DNA of 64,000 nt, taken from NCBI RefSeq assembly GCF_003853415.1, contig NZ_QTPP01000002.1, positions 62,001-126,000 of the forward strand, in the 5' to 3' direction. Below are positions 53,250 to 62,477 of this stretch, in pieces. The first letter of the stretch is position 1. Every line of letters begins with the position of its first letter. The DNA comes from Burkholderia sp. Bp9142. GTDB lineage: Bacteria > Pseudomonadota > Gammaproteobacteria > Burkholderiales > Burkholderiaceae. The position numbers were made by a program, and so were the translations under genes. The notes under the pieces are model-generated. The model did no database searches. It was not told the origin of the DNA and saw nothing but the letters and a program-made list of their open reading frames with translations.

Positions 53250-54917
53250 TCAATCGTTCGCGAGCTGCGCGGCCGAGCGCGCCGACGCGACGAGCAGCAG
53301 CTTCATCGTCGCGCGCGTCGCGCCGACGAACAGCTTGCGGGCCGCGCGCGCATCGAGCGTGTCGAAGTCGATCTCGGTGAGGATCACGCACGGCGCCGAT
53401 TGCCCCTTGAAGCGGTAGATCGAATCGAGCAGCACGTCGCCTTCGCGATATTCAGGGTTGCCGAACAGATCGTACTTGCCGGTGAAGCGCTTGACCCGAT
53501 GCGGGCCGAGCTGGTCGAGCCGCGCGAGCACCGAGCTTTCGCGGCCGCGATACGACAGCACCGCGATGTCCTGCTTGCGGAAGCCGAGCGACAGCGCGTG
53601 CGTGATCGCGCGCTTGGTCGCGTCGATGCAGGCCGCGGCGAGCGCGTCGCCCGACGCGCCGTCTTCCCCGTATGACGACACCGACGGATCGGAACCGTCG
53701 AACGGGCTGCCCGAGCGCAGTTCCGCCGCGAGCGGCTCGACGCGGCCGACGACGTCGCGCACGAATTCGAGCAGGTCGCGCGGGCTGCGGTAGTTCGTCA
53801 GCGCCTTCAGCGTGACCCAGCCGGGCAGCGCGACGCTCTCGCGCAGATAGAGGTTCTGCAGCGGGTCTTCCAGCCACCACCATGCGCCGTCCGGTACCAG
53901 CAGGCGCTCCAGCGCCGCTGCCCACGGCGCGTGGAAATCCTGTCCTTCGTCGACGATCAGCACATCGAAGCGCCAGCGTTCCGGAACCGGCGCTTGCGCA
54001 AAACGCGCCTCGAGCCGCTCGAACGCGCCCGGCGCGTCGAAGTCGGGCGTGTAGCCGCCGTCGCGTGCCACCCAGTCGCACAGCTGATGGTAGTTCGCGA
54101 TCGTCGCGCCGGGCGGCGCGATGCGCGCGATGTAGTCGGCGAGCGGCCGGTTGAAGCACACGTAGAGCACGCGCTTGCCGGCCGCGACCGCATCGCGCAT
54201 CGCCTGCACCGCGAGCTGGGTCTTGCCCGAACCGGCGGTGCCCGTCACGCGCAAGCGGAACGGCGTGAACTCGAGCTGCCGCGCCCACGCGGCGAGCCCG
54301 CCCGACAGCCGCGTGACGAGCGTGCCGGCCTGCCCGACGAGCGCACTCGTGTCGGGCGTGAGCGCCAGCTCGTCCGCGAGGAAATGATGCAGCTTCGCGG
54401 CGTTCGGCAGCGCGTCGTCATGCTCGGGCAGGATCTGCAGGATCACCTGCGCGAGCTGCGCCTTGCGCGACGCGTCGACGATGCGGTCGGCCGCGACGCC
54501 GGCAATCGCCGTCTCGCGGATCGAGTAGTCGGGGCAGTACAGCAGCGCCTCGACGCCGTAGACGCCCGCGCCGAGCGCCGCGGTCAGCCGCCGGTGCAGC
54601 GTTTCCTGCGTGCGCGCGAGCTGGATCGGGACGTTGCGCTCCTTCTGCAGGTAGACCTTCACCAGCCCCTTCGGCGTTTCGCGCAGGAAGCCGGCCTTCT
54701 GCTCGATCAGCAGCACGCGGCCGGCCGGGCTCACGACGACGAACGCCGCTTCGCCGAATACCGAGAAGCCCTGGTCGGCACGCGTCCAGTGCACGCCGTG
54801 GTAGACGGTGTAGTCATCCGGCAGCGCGTGTTCGAGCGCCGCGAGCGTCTCGCGCTCGCGTTCGGCCGCGCCGGTGGCGGCGAGGCTTTTCCAGTCGTCG
54901 GGAATGAGGCGGGCCAT
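53250..54917 (-). CDS. NERD-like domain fused to SF1 (UvrD-type) helicase
   Basis: A 555-residue protein. Residues 1-115 resemble the NERD nuclease domain (E19, GEAAFVVVSPAGRVLLIEQK); the E72-x-K74 pair is kept, but the aspartate usually found four positions after the Gly is alanine (A58), so nuclease activity is doubtful. The rest is an SF1 helicase: Walker A GTAGSGKTQLA, DEGQD, NYRSPRDL and a C-terminal GATRA motif. Possible roles are DNA repair or phage defence. The gene has no defence-type neighbours. It converges with the chemoreceptor gene. Confidence 0.82.
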   Translation of the reverse strand: MARLIPDDWKSLAATGAAERERETLAALEHALPDDYTVYHGVHWTRADQGFSVFGEAAFVVVSPAGRVLLIEQKAGFLRETPKGLVKVYLQKERNVPIQLARTQETLHRRLTAALGAGVYGVEALLYCPDYSIRETAIAGVAADRIVDASRKAQLAQVILQILPEHDDALPNAAKLHHFLADELALTPDTSALVGQAGTLVTRLSGGLAAWARQLEFTPFRLRVTGTAGSGKTQLAVQAMRDAVAAGKRVLYVCFNRPLADYIARIAPPGATIANYHQLCDWVARDGGYTPDFDAPGAFERLEARFAQAPVPERWRFDVLIVDEGQDFHAPWAAALERLLVPDGAWWWLEDPLQNLYLRESVALPGWVTLKALTNYRSPRDLLEFVRDVVGRVEPLAAELRSGSPFDGSDPSVSSYGEDGASGDALAAACIDATKRAITHALSLGFRKQDIAVLSYRGRESSVLARLDQLGPHRVKRFTGKYDLFGNPEYREGDVLLDSIYRFKGQSAPCVILTEIDFDTLDARAARKLFVGATRATMKLLLVASARSAAQLAND

Positions 54918-55039
54918 GAAGTCGGGCGGCGGATGCCGGTCGTGAACAGGGTCCGGCTATTGTACTGAGGAACCTGTGCACGACCGCCGCGCCGCGCGGG
55001 CGCCGGCGATGCGAAGCAGAAGCGCGCGGCGGGCGGGCG

Positions 55040-55894
55040 TTACCCGCGTGCGAGCCGCTTCGCGAGATCGGCGCTGAGGATTGCCATGCGCGCGGGTTTT
55101 TCATAGCAGACGACGTCGAACGCGCGGATCACTTCGCTGATGTCCGCTTCGCTCGCGCGGCCCGTGAGCAGGTCGCCCGTCAGCACGAAGATCGGCGCGC
55201 CCGGATTGTCGGACGTGCGCACCGCCTTGATCGCGGTGGCGGCCGTGCTGTCGTCGAACAGCCATTCGGTGACGACGGCGTCGAACGCCTGGCCCTGCAG
55301 CGCGTCGACGAACGGCGCGAGGCCATCGAACGTGGCCGTCGCGAAACCCTGCAGCTCGAGATAGCGGCACAGCTCGGTCGCGCTGACGCGATCGGGATCG
55401 ATCACCGCGACGACGAGCTTGTCGCTCTCCGCGCGGCGCGGATAGATCTCGATCTTGTGCACGTCGTATGCGTTCTGGTACAGCACGCCCGTATGGCGCA
55501 GCACGCGCCAGCGGCCGTTCTGTTCGTACGCGACGAACTCGGGGCGAGCGCCGGCTTCGAGCGGCGCGCCGATCCAGGCGGTGCACGGAATTTCGGCGAC
55601 GCCGGCGTAAAGGACGGCCTCCTGCGAATAGGCGCCGACCATGCCGGGGTCGAGCGTCTGCGCGCCGAACAGTTGAGCGGCGGGCTCGCCATAGGCTTCG
55701 GCGACTTTCTTGATCTGCGCGAGCGTCCAGGGGCTGCTGCCGCGCAGTTTGCGGTGACCTTGCGAAAAGCTCAGGTCGAGGATGCGGCACAGCTCGGTGG
55801 TCTGCTGGCGCTTGCCGATGCCGTTGCGGGTCATCAGCTCGCGCACGCGCTCGGCAACCGCGAGGGAATCCGTGGTGATTGCTTCAGTGGTCAT
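55040..55894 (-). CDS. BetR-domain regulator with degenerate receiver domain
   Basis: A 284-residue protein. N-terminal BetR-like HTH (about 10-75: TTELCRILDLSFSQGHRKLRGSSPWTLAQIKKVAEAYGE), a central beta-rich part, and a C-terminal CheY-like fold (about 158-284). The latter keeps the acidic pair (D166, D168), T239 and the KP switch (K266-P267), but has glutamate E210 where the phospho-accepting aspartate belongs (FDAVVTEWLF). E at this site often mimics phosphorylation, so the protein may be constitutively in the 'on' form. No kinase gene is near. The ATG at 55894 has a weak ribosome site. Confidence 0.78.
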   Translation of the reverse strand: MTTEAITTDSLAVAERVRELMTRNGIGKRQQTTELCRILDLSFSQGHRKLRGSSPWTLAQIKKVAEAYGEPAAQLFGAQTLDPGMVGAYSQEAVLYAGVAEIPCTAWIGAPLEAGARPEFVAYEQNGRWRVLRHTGVLYQNAYDVHKIEIYPRRAESDKLVVAVIDPDRVSATELCRYLELQGFATATFDGLAPFVDALQGQAFDAVVTEWLFDDSTAATAIKAVRTSDNPGAPIFVLTGDLLTGRASEADISEVIRAFDVVCYEKPARMAILSADLAKRLARG

Positions 55895-56426
55895 GCTACG
55901 GGAACGGATCGTGACGTTCAGAACGACGCCTTGCGGCAGTCTCGGCGGACAGTCTTGATGACGTCCGGTGGCGAGCCGACCGGCCACGCGCGGAAAAGAT
56001 AACTTTACCGCAAAACAGCTGTCATTCCGTGTCGCGAAAGGTGCGTTTCTGTGAAAGATGTGTCACGACGTTACGCCTGGCCCGGCGGCGTGTGCCGGGC
56101 GCCGCTGGCCCGGTCGCAAGCTTCCGGTGCGGATCGCGAGGTGCCGGGACACGATTCCTCGCACGGCGGCGCGTAATCGCACCCCGCGGCCGGCGCGATG
56201 CACCAGGGCAGGGCACATTCGCAGTCCGGAGCAGGGAATCGTGCCGCCCGGCCGGCCACAAATCTTTACATGACAGTCCGCGTCGGGCCAGGCGGAACCG
56301 CATCTTATACGCGGATCGTTTGATGGTTTACTCTAATGAACCGATGCGGGCACCTGTTCGGAAGAGGGCATGAACGCGGCGGGGCACCATGCTACGATTC
56401 CCCCGTCTCAAAATAGCGTTGAAGCG
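55895..56426. other. Intergenic region between betR-like gene and small gene
   Basis: Over 500 bases with the leftward regulator promoter region and the rightward small gene's leader. Several short frames are present, all without ribosome sites or family likeness. No palindrome longer than 6 bp arms was found. Confidence 0.4.
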
Positions 56427-56636
56427 ATGCAGAAGAAATTTGTGATGCGCGGGTATGAGATGAACTGCGAGCCGCGTGTGACGGAGGACGGCAAGTACGC
56501 CGCCCAGGTCGAGGTCACGAAGCTGGGTTTCAGCCGCGAGGCGGCTTTCCGCAAGCTGGGCGAATTCGATGGCGAAGCCGAAGCCGTCGCCTATGCGAAA
56601 AAATTCTCCGAAGAGTGGTTGAGCCGCTACGCGTAG
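56427..56636 (+). CDS. Conserved small hypothetical protein (69 residues)
   Basis: A soluble alpha/beta protein (MQKKFVMRGYEMNCEPRVTE, then AAQVEVTKLGF and a helical EAVAYAKKFSEEWLSRYA end). It resembles small Burkholderia proteins of unknown function. The ATG at 56427 gives the compact form; an ATG at 56370 is also possible with a GGAAGAG upstream. Confidence 0.65.
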   Translation: MQKKFVMRGYEMNCEPRVTEDGKYAAQVEVTKLGFSREAAFRKLGEFDGEAEAVAYAKKFSEEWLSRYA

Positions 56637-56968
56637 CGCGTCGTTCGCCCGTGCAGGACGGGCGCCGGCACGACCGGCAGGCGCATGCATCATGAGCCGC
56701 CGGGCCCGGACCGAGGGTCATTGAAGGCGAAACACGACGGACGCCCCGAACGCCCGTGCGGATGGCGCGCGCCATTGCTCCATCACGCCTTTGCCTCGTT
56801 GCGACGTCGGTATCGCCGTGCCGATCGATGGCCCGCGGCGTGAACGCGCGGCCGCCCCGGATTCACTCCTGATCATTGTCAATACCCGGGGAAGTTTGTA
56901 GATTAATTTCCCACATAGTGAGGTATCGTTCGGCGATCGATTGACGGCAACGTAACTGGAGACTGCGA
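56637..56968. other. Intergenic region with hairpin and promoter
   Basis: GCCCGT-GCAGG-like loop-ACGGGC (56647-56663) may terminate the small gene upstream. Near the right end are TTGTCA (56876-56881) and TAGATT (56899-56904), 17 bases apart, a good promoter for the next gene. The part between shows nothing. Confidence 0.45.
56876..56904 (+). promoter_or_regulatory. Promoter of the 91-residue hypothetical gene
   Basis: TTGTCA-N17-TAGATT, about 65 bases upstream of the ATG at 56969. Confidence 0.5.
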
Positions 56969-57244
56969 ATGACCACCTTGTCCATGCAGACCGCCGTTCA
57001 CGGTAAGACTGTCCAGGTCATGTTGTCGCTGGAGCGTCGTACCGTCAGGATTGACATCGTCGACGACGAAGCGGGCAGCCATCCGCCGCGTACGATGAGC
57101 ATCGAACAGTATGTCAACGCCGGTATGGCGGACGACGAAATTGCCCGGCATGTGCTCGAAGTCGTCGCGATGTCGCTCGAACAGCTTGCGCGGCTTCGGC
57201 CGTACGACCGCGCGACAGGCGCACGCATGCGCTATTCACACTGA
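56969..57244 (+). CDS. Hypothetical protein (91 residues)
   Basis: A soluble protein with a beta-rich N-terminus (TVQVMLSLERRTVRIDIVDDE) and a helical C-terminus (DDEIARHVLEVVAMSLEQLARL). GGAGAC lies before the ATG and a promoter is present upstream, so it is probably real. No recognised family. Confidence 0.65.
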   Translation: MTTLSMQTAVHGKTVQVMLSLERRTVRIDIVDDEAGSHPPRTMSIEQYVNAGMADDEIARHVLEVVAMSLEQLARLRPYDRATGARMRYSH

Positions 57245-57293
57245 TGCCGGTCGCGCCGGGATCGCTCGGCCACGTCTCGTGGCTATCGCGCCT

Positions 57294-57455
57294 TCAGTAT
57301 TCGTCCGCAAGCCGATAAGCGGTGACCGCACGCCTGGATGCGTCGTCGGCGATCGTCGACACGTGGCGGCCGGCGTGTCGCGACAGCAACCGCTGCAGCG
57401 CGGCCGCGGCGGCAGCCGTTCTTGTGATGCTCACATCCCGGGACAACCGCATCAT
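57294..57455 (-). CDS. Candidate 53-residue small protein
   Basis: An ORF from 57455 to the stop at 57294, with GAAGGGGAAGAA directly before the ATG. It begins MMRLSRDVSITRTAAAAAAL and continues QRLLSRHAGRHVSTIADDAS, then ends TAYRLADEY. The composition is natural (helical, basic N-terminus, acidic end) and unlike the arginine/proline-rich shadow frames. No family is recognised. Confidence 0.42.
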   Translation of the reverse strand: MMRLSRDVSITRTAAAAAALQRLLSRHAGRHVSTIADDASRRAVTAYRLADEY

Positions 57456-57807
57456 TTCTTCCCCTTCGATCAGGTATCAATCGGCGAAGCGACGCAAGGT
57501 CGTCGATTACATGGCGAGCAACGTATTTCTCTGTTTTAAGAAGTACTAACAGAGAGAGCGGCGCGAATGTTCGCTGCGGATACGGAATCCGTCAAAGAGA
57601 ATAAATCGGGTCCAGGAAAGCGAGCGATGTCGGCATGCGCGACGTGACGATCGACGTGCGGCGCGCTCCATCGCCACCATTCATCCACTACCGCCAAATT
57701 CAATCGACTTACGCCGGCATATACGTGAACGGCTCGCCGTCTTCCCGCTCGACGGACAGCCGCCGCTTGAGTTGATCGAGCGCGAAGATCGTTTCTACTG
57801 CAGCGGC

Positions 57808-57825
57808 ACTGTGTGGTTATACAGT
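57808..57825. promoter_or_regulatory. LexA-like (SOS) box
   Basis: ACTGT-GTGGTTAT-ACAGT contains the CTGT-N8-ACAG core of beta/gamma-proteobacterial LexA sites with one extra matching base on each side. It lies just before the leftward coding-like fragment at 57709-57815 and about 225 bases before the rightward oxidoreductase. Confidence 0.45.
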
Positions 57826-58048
57826 CCACCGCGAGTCCACCGCGCGATAACATAGCGCCGTCAAGGCGAAAAATGGGGACGGCCGACGGGCCGCGATGAC
57901 CGGCGGGCGGGCCGCTGCCGGCGGGCCGGACCGTTCATCGACCTTCCCGCACGTTCGCCAGCCACATCCGGAACCTGACAGCATGATCCGGTGCCGCCAT
58001 CGCAAACGTCGATGAATGCGCCGGATGGATCGACGCCAACAGAGAACA

Positions 58049-59383
58049 ATGACGACCACCTATCCGCTGCATGACGCATTGACGCACGCCGACACGGCGT
58101 TTCCGGCCGAAGCCGACATCGTGATCGCCGGCGCCGGCATCATGGGCTGCGCGGCCGCGTACTACCTCGGCCTGCGCGGCCTGAAGGCCGTCGTGCTCGA
58201 CAAGTCGCGCATCGCCGGCCAGCAATCGACGCGCGCATGGGGCTTCGTGCGGCAGCAGGGCCGCGAATCCGCCGAAGTGCCGCTGATGATGGCCGGCATG
58301 CGGATCTGGGAGGGGCTCGAGCAGGCGCTCGGCTTCGACCTCGAATGGCGGCAGGGCGGTTGCCTCTACATGGCGGACAACGAAGACGACTGGGCGTCGT
58401 TCCAGGCGTGGCTTGCCGTCGCGCACGAACACGGGCTCGACACGCGCACGCTGACGCGTACGGAGATCGACGCGCGCGTGACCGGCCTGTCGGCGCAAGC
58501 GCGCACGCTCGGCGGGTTGTACACGGCGACCGACGGGCAGGCCGAACCGCGCCGCGTGGCCGCCGCGTTCGCGGCGCGCGCGACCGAAGCCGGCGCGCGT
58601 TTCTTCGAAGGCTGCGGCGTGACGGCGATCGAGACGGCCGGCGGCGCGGTCGTCGGCGTCGTGACCGAGCGCGGCACGATCCGCACGCGGCGCGTGATCT
58701 GCGCGGCCGGCGCGACCAGCTTCCGGCTGCTCGACGGTGTCGGCATCCGGCTGCCGCAGCAGGCCGTGCGCGGCACCTGCATGCGCACCAACGTGCTGCC
58801 CGACGTGTCCGCGTCGACGATCTGGGGGCACGGCCTCGGCATTCGGCAACGCCGGAACGGCGCGATCAATCTCGCCGACGACATGCAGGTCGACGTCGAC
58901 CTGACGCTTGGCCATCTGCGCGGCTTGAGCCTGTTCTGGCCGGAATTCTGGTCGCAGCGCGAGAAGTTCCGGCTGCATCTGAATGCGGCGGCGTGGCGGG
59001 AGGCCTGCGCGCGCATCGGCGGCGCAACCGGGCCGATCGAGCCGCGCGATCCGCAGCCGCAACCCAATCGCGCGCATGCGCCGCGCGCGCTCGCGAAGCT
59101 GAAGGCGATCTTCCCCGCGCTGAAGGACGCGCAGGTCGTCGAGGCGTGGGCCGGCCTGATCGACGTGCTGCCGGACGGGATTCCGGTGATCGACGCGCCC
59201 GGCACCCCGGCCGGGCTCGCGATCGCGACCGGCTTCTGCGGGCACGGCTTCGCGATGGGGCCGATCGTCGGGCGGCTGCTGGCCGAATGGGTCGACACGG
59301 GCGAGCCGTCGCTCGACCTGTCGGCGTTCCGTGCACGGCGTTTCGCCGACGGAACGATGGTCCGGCCGCGCAGCATGCTGTAG
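58049..59383 (+). CDS. FAD-dependent oxidoreductase (DadA/glycine-oxidase family)
   Basis: A 444-residue flavoprotein. The FAD motif is VIAGAGIMGCAAAYYLGLRG, followed by STRAWGFVRQQGR, the middle RRVAAAFAARATEAGARFFEG, and the closing GFCGHGFAMGPIVGRLLAEW. This is the DAO superfamily, the same broad group as the island enzyme at 11492 but only distantly similar to it. It oxidises an amino or imino acid of unknown identity. AGAGA precedes the ATG at 58049. No transporter is adjacent. Confidence 0.88.
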   Translation: MTTTYPLHDALTHADTAFPAEADIVIAGAGIMGCAAAYYLGLRGLKAVVLDKSRIAGQQSTRAWGFVRQQGRESAEVPLMMAGMRIWEGLEQALGFDLEWRQGGCLYMADNEDDWASFQAWLAVAHEHGLDTRTLTRTEIDARVTGLSAQARTLGGLYTATDGQAEPRRVAAAFAARATEAGARFFEGCGVTAIETAGGAVVGVVTERGTIRTRRVICAAGATSFRLLDGVGIRLPQQAVRGTCMRTNVLPDVSASTIWGHGLGIRQRRNGAINLADDMQVDVDLTLGHLRGLSLFWPEFWSQREKFRLHLNAAAWREACARIGGATGPIEPRDPQPQPNRAHAPRALAKLKAIFPALKDAQVVEAWAGLIDVLPDGIPVIDAPGTPAGLAIATGFCGHGFAMGPIVGRLLAEWVDTGEPSLDLSAFRARRFADGTMVRPRSML

Positions 59384-59473
59384 CGGACGGCCGGTTGCGG
59401 AGGGCTGGTAGCGGACGGGCCCGCGTGTTCCCGTCGTAGAATCGAGCCCGCATCCTTCAGGAGATTTCCCCCG

Positions 59474-60568
59474 TTGGCAACGCCTTCCGACAAGCGCCGC
59501 TCGTTGCGCTCACGCCTGCGTCGCGCCCGCAACCCGTGGCAGGCGCCGCGTGCACGCACGCTGTTCACGCGCCCCGCGACGTCGCCGCGGCGCACGCTGC
59601 TGTTCCGTCTCGGCGCGGTCGTGGTGCTGTGCGTGCTCGCGTTTCTCGTGCTGTATCTCGATCGCGACGGCCTGCGCGATTCGACCAAGAGCACGCCGAT
59701 GAACGTCGCCGATCTCGTGTACTTCACGATGGTCACGGTCGCGACGGTCGGCTATGGCGACATCGTGCCGGTCACGGCGCGAGCGCGCCTGATCGATGCG
59801 TTCTTCATCGTGCCGATCCGCATCGGCATCTGGTTCATCTTCCTGGGCACGGCGTATCAGTTCGTGATCCAGCGCGTCATCGAGGAATTCCGCATGAAAC
59901 GCCTGCAGAAGCAGCTGTCCGATCACATCGTCGTTTGCGGCTACGGCCTGTCGGGGTCGATCGCCGTGCGCGAACTGCTCGAGAGCGGCGTCGATCCGTC
60001 GACGATCATCGTGATCGATGCGCAGCAGCAGGCGCTCGAAGCCGCGGCGTCGCTCGGCGTGACCGGGCTGCTCGGCGATCCCGCGCACGAGGATCTGTTG
60101 CAGCAGGCGCAGGTGCGCGCGGCGAAGGCCGTGATCATCTCGGTGACCGACGATCCGACCGCGATCCTGCTGACGCTGTCGGTGCGCAGCATCGCGCCCG
60201 AGACGAAGATCGTCGTGCGGATCCAGGAGAACCTGTATCAGCGGCAACTGCGGCAGGCGGGCGCGGACGTGATCGTGTCGTCGACGAAGATCGGCGCGCT
60301 GCTGCTCGCGGATGCGGTGCACAGCCGCTACATCGTGCCGTTCGTGAACGACATGCTGTCGACGCGCGGGCGGGCGACGCTGCTGGAGCGCGAGGCGTTG
60401 CCGCACGAGATCGGCTGCATGACGAACGTCGTGCCGGGCGCGATCGTCGTCGGGCTCGATCGCTGCGGGAAGATTCAATCGTTCTACGAGGATCCGCCGT
60501 GCCGGATCGAGGCGGGCGATACGCTGGTCGTGATTCAGTCGGCGCGGATTCCGGATCCGGATGCGTGA
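59474..60568 (+). CDS. Potassium channel with RCK/TrkA domains
   Basis: A 364-residue channel protein. An arginine-rich N-terminus, TM1 (about 42-62), pore loop with filter TVATVGYGDIVP, TM2, then a TrkA-N Rossmann domain (IVVCGYGLSGSIAVREL) and a TrkA-C domain ending in DTLVVIQSARIPD. The start is a TTG with AGGAGA nine bases upstream. It would gate K+ flux in response to a nucleotide or ion. Monocistronic. Confidence 0.9.
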   Translation: MATPSDKRRSLRSRLRRARNPWQAPRARTLFTRPATSPRRTLLFRLGAVVVLCVLAFLVLYLDRDGLRDSTKSTPMNVADLVYFTMVTVATVGYGDIVPVTARARLIDAFFIVPIRIGIWFIFLGTAYQFVIQRVIEEFRMKRLQKQLSDHIVVCGYGLSGSIAVRELLESGVDPSTIIVIDAQQQALEAAASLGVTGLLGDPAHEDLLQQAQVRAAKAVIISVTDDPTAILLTLSVRSIAPETKIVVRIQENLYQRQLRQAGADVIVSSTKIGALLLADAVHSRYIVPFVNDMLSTRGRATLLEREALPHEIGCMTNVVPGAIVVGLDRCGKIQSFYEDPPCRIEAGDTLVVIQSARIPDPDA

Positions 60569-60713
60569 GGATCGGGTGTGACATGACCCGGCATCGAGAC
60601 GCCCATGTCGCGCCATGACCGATACCTCGGCCGCCAGTTATGGCACCATCCGTTTTTAGTATGAAGTAATCGCGGCGTGCGCCTGCGCACAAGCTGGGTC
60701 ATCGAGGAGACAC

Positions 60714-62192
60714 ATGCAATCCAGGTCGGCGGCTCCCCACACCATCGTCGTGATCGGCATCGTGATCGCCTGCGCGCTAATGGGCCTGTGCGTGCTGCAG
60801 TTGTTCCAGAGCCGCAACGACGCGCGCGAGCGGGCGAGCGAAACCTCGCGCAATCTCGGCCTGATCGCCGAGCGCGACATCGAACGCAACTTCGAACTCT
60901 ACGACCTGTCGCTGCAGGCGGTCATTGAAGGCCTCAAACGTCCCGACGTGATGAATGCGCCCGCGAGCTTGCGGCGCGCCGTGCTGTTCGATAACGCGAT
61001 GACAGCTCAATTTCTCGGCTCGATGCTGGTACTCGATGCCGCCGGCAACGTCGTCCTGGATTCGGCCAACGACGTGCCGCGCCGCGGCAATTTCGCCGAT
61101 CGCAAGTACTTCACCGTCCACCGCGACAATCCGGATGCAGGGCTCTATCTCAGCGACCCGTACCCGTCGCGCCTGCGCGGGGGCTCGCTCAGCATCGGGC
61201 TCACGCGGCGGATCTCGAACCCGGACGGCTCGTTTGCCGGCGTCGTGCTCATTGCGGTCAACCTCGAGTATTTCCATCAGCTGTTTGCCGGCCTGTCGCT
61301 CGGGCAGCACGGCTCGATCTCGCTGATCGGCAACGACGGCATCATGGTGATGCGTCAGCCGTACGACGTCCACACCATCGGTCGCGACATCAGCCAGGCC
61401 GCGACCTTCAAGCGGTTTCAGACCGTGCGGGAAGGCGTGTTCTCGGAGACCTCGTCGCTCGACGGAGTGCGCCGTCTCTACTATTTCAGGCACTTGCCGA
61501 AGCTGCCGCTGGTCATCATGGTCGCCGAGGCGGAGCAGGACATCTACGCAGCGTGGCGGCACCGGGCCGTGACGATCGGCGCGCTGGTGGCGACGTTCGG
61601 CGCCGCGTTCATCGCGGTGTCCATCATGCTCGGCACGCAGCTCCGGCGCCGGATGCGCGCCGAGTCGGAACTCGTGCTGCTCGCACGCACCGACGGTCTC
61701 ACCGGCCTGAACAATCGCCGCAGCTTCGGGGAAGTGCTGGATCGCGAATGGCGTCGTGCACGGCGAGCGCGATCGGTTTTCTCGTTGTTGTTCGTCGATG
61801 TCGACCGCTTCAAGGCCTATAACGACACCTACGGCCACCAGGCGGGAGACGACGCGCTGGCGGCGGTTGCGCGCTGCATCGGCGACAACATCCGCCGGCC
61901 GGTCGATACCGCGGCCCGCTACGGCGGGGAGGAATTCGTCGTGCTGCTCCCCGATACGCCCGAGACGGGCGCCGCCCAGATCGCCGAGCGAATTCGCGCG
62001 GCGATCGATGAGCTGGCGCTCGAGCACGCCGGCAGCGAGCATGGGCACGTCACCGCCAGTATCGGCCTCGCGAGCTGGACGCCCGAGCACGACGAGGAGG
62101 CCGGCAGCGTGATCAAGGCCGCCGACGAGGCGCTCTACTACGCGAAGGCGACCGGCCGGAACAAGGTCTCCGCCTTTCAGCCACCGGTGTGA
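60714..62192 (+). CDS. Diguanylate cyclase with periplasmic CACHE sensor
   Basis: A 492-residue membrane signalling enzyme. TM1 (about 10-31), a double-CACHE-like sensor domain, TM2 (about 283-305), then GGDEF. The active site is GGEEF (RYGGEEFVVLLPD), and the inhibitory RxxD site is present at the right distance (RPVDTAARYGGEEF), so it should make c-di-GMP and be feedback-inhibited. There is no EAL domain. The ligand of the sensor is unknown. It is flanked by genes with no signalling link. Confidence 0.92.
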   Translation: MQSRSAAPHTIVVIGIVIACALMGLCVLQLFQSRNDARERASETSRNLGLIAERDIERNFELYDLSLQAVIEGLKRPDVMNAPASLRRAVLFDNAMTAQFLGSMLVLDAAGNVVLDSANDVPRRGNFADRKYFTVHRDNPDAGLYLSDPYPSRLRGGSLSIGLTRRISNPDGSFAGVVLIAVNLEYFHQLFAGLSLGQHGSISLIGNDGIMVMRQPYDVHTIGRDISQAATFKRFQTVREGVFSETSSLDGVRRLYYFRHLPKLPLVIMVAEAEQDIYAAWRHRAVTIGALVATFGAAFIAVSIMLGTQLRRRMRAESELVLLARTDGLTGLNNRRSFGEVLDREWRRARRARSVFSLLFVDVDRFKAYNDTYGHQAGDDALAAVARCIGDNIRRPVDTAARYGGEEFVVLLPDTPETGAAQIAERIRAAIDELALEHAGSEHGHVTASIGLASWTPEHDEEAGSVIKAADEALYYAKATGRNKVSAFQPPV

Positions 62193-62477
62193 CGCGTCGC
62201 TGCATGGCAGCGTCGTGGCAGCCGGCGGGCACGTATCACAACCCGTGGGCGAGGTGGGCGGATACCTGAATGACAGATGCGTTACCGACGCGGTAACGAG
62301 GGAATCCGCGTTTCCACATGCGTGCTGCCGCCAGGCGAATGCGGCCGCAAACTTTATGACGCACACCGAATAATTTATCGATTTATATCGGTTGGGATAA
62401 CCGCATCGCAAGAACAGAATCGTCGCTTCCTGAACCAGAAGGCTCGCGCCGGATCTCCGGCCAAACAAGGGAATGCG

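Larger units (their letters stand above)
57245..58048. other. 0.8-kb region with small ORF and LexA-like box
   Basis: Apart from the candidate 53-residue ORF (57294-57455) it holds a leftward fragment (57709 to about 57815; ETIFALDQLKRRLSVERE then DGEPFTYMPA, stop at 57709) that looks coding but lacks a start codon, and a LexA-like box at 57808-57825. The remainder up to the oxidoreductase gene shows no gene. Confidence 0.45.

Noticed and set aside
53250..54917. A phage-defence island around the helicase
   Set aside because: Neighbours are a chemoreceptor and a regulator; no partner nuclease, methylase or other defence gene is present.
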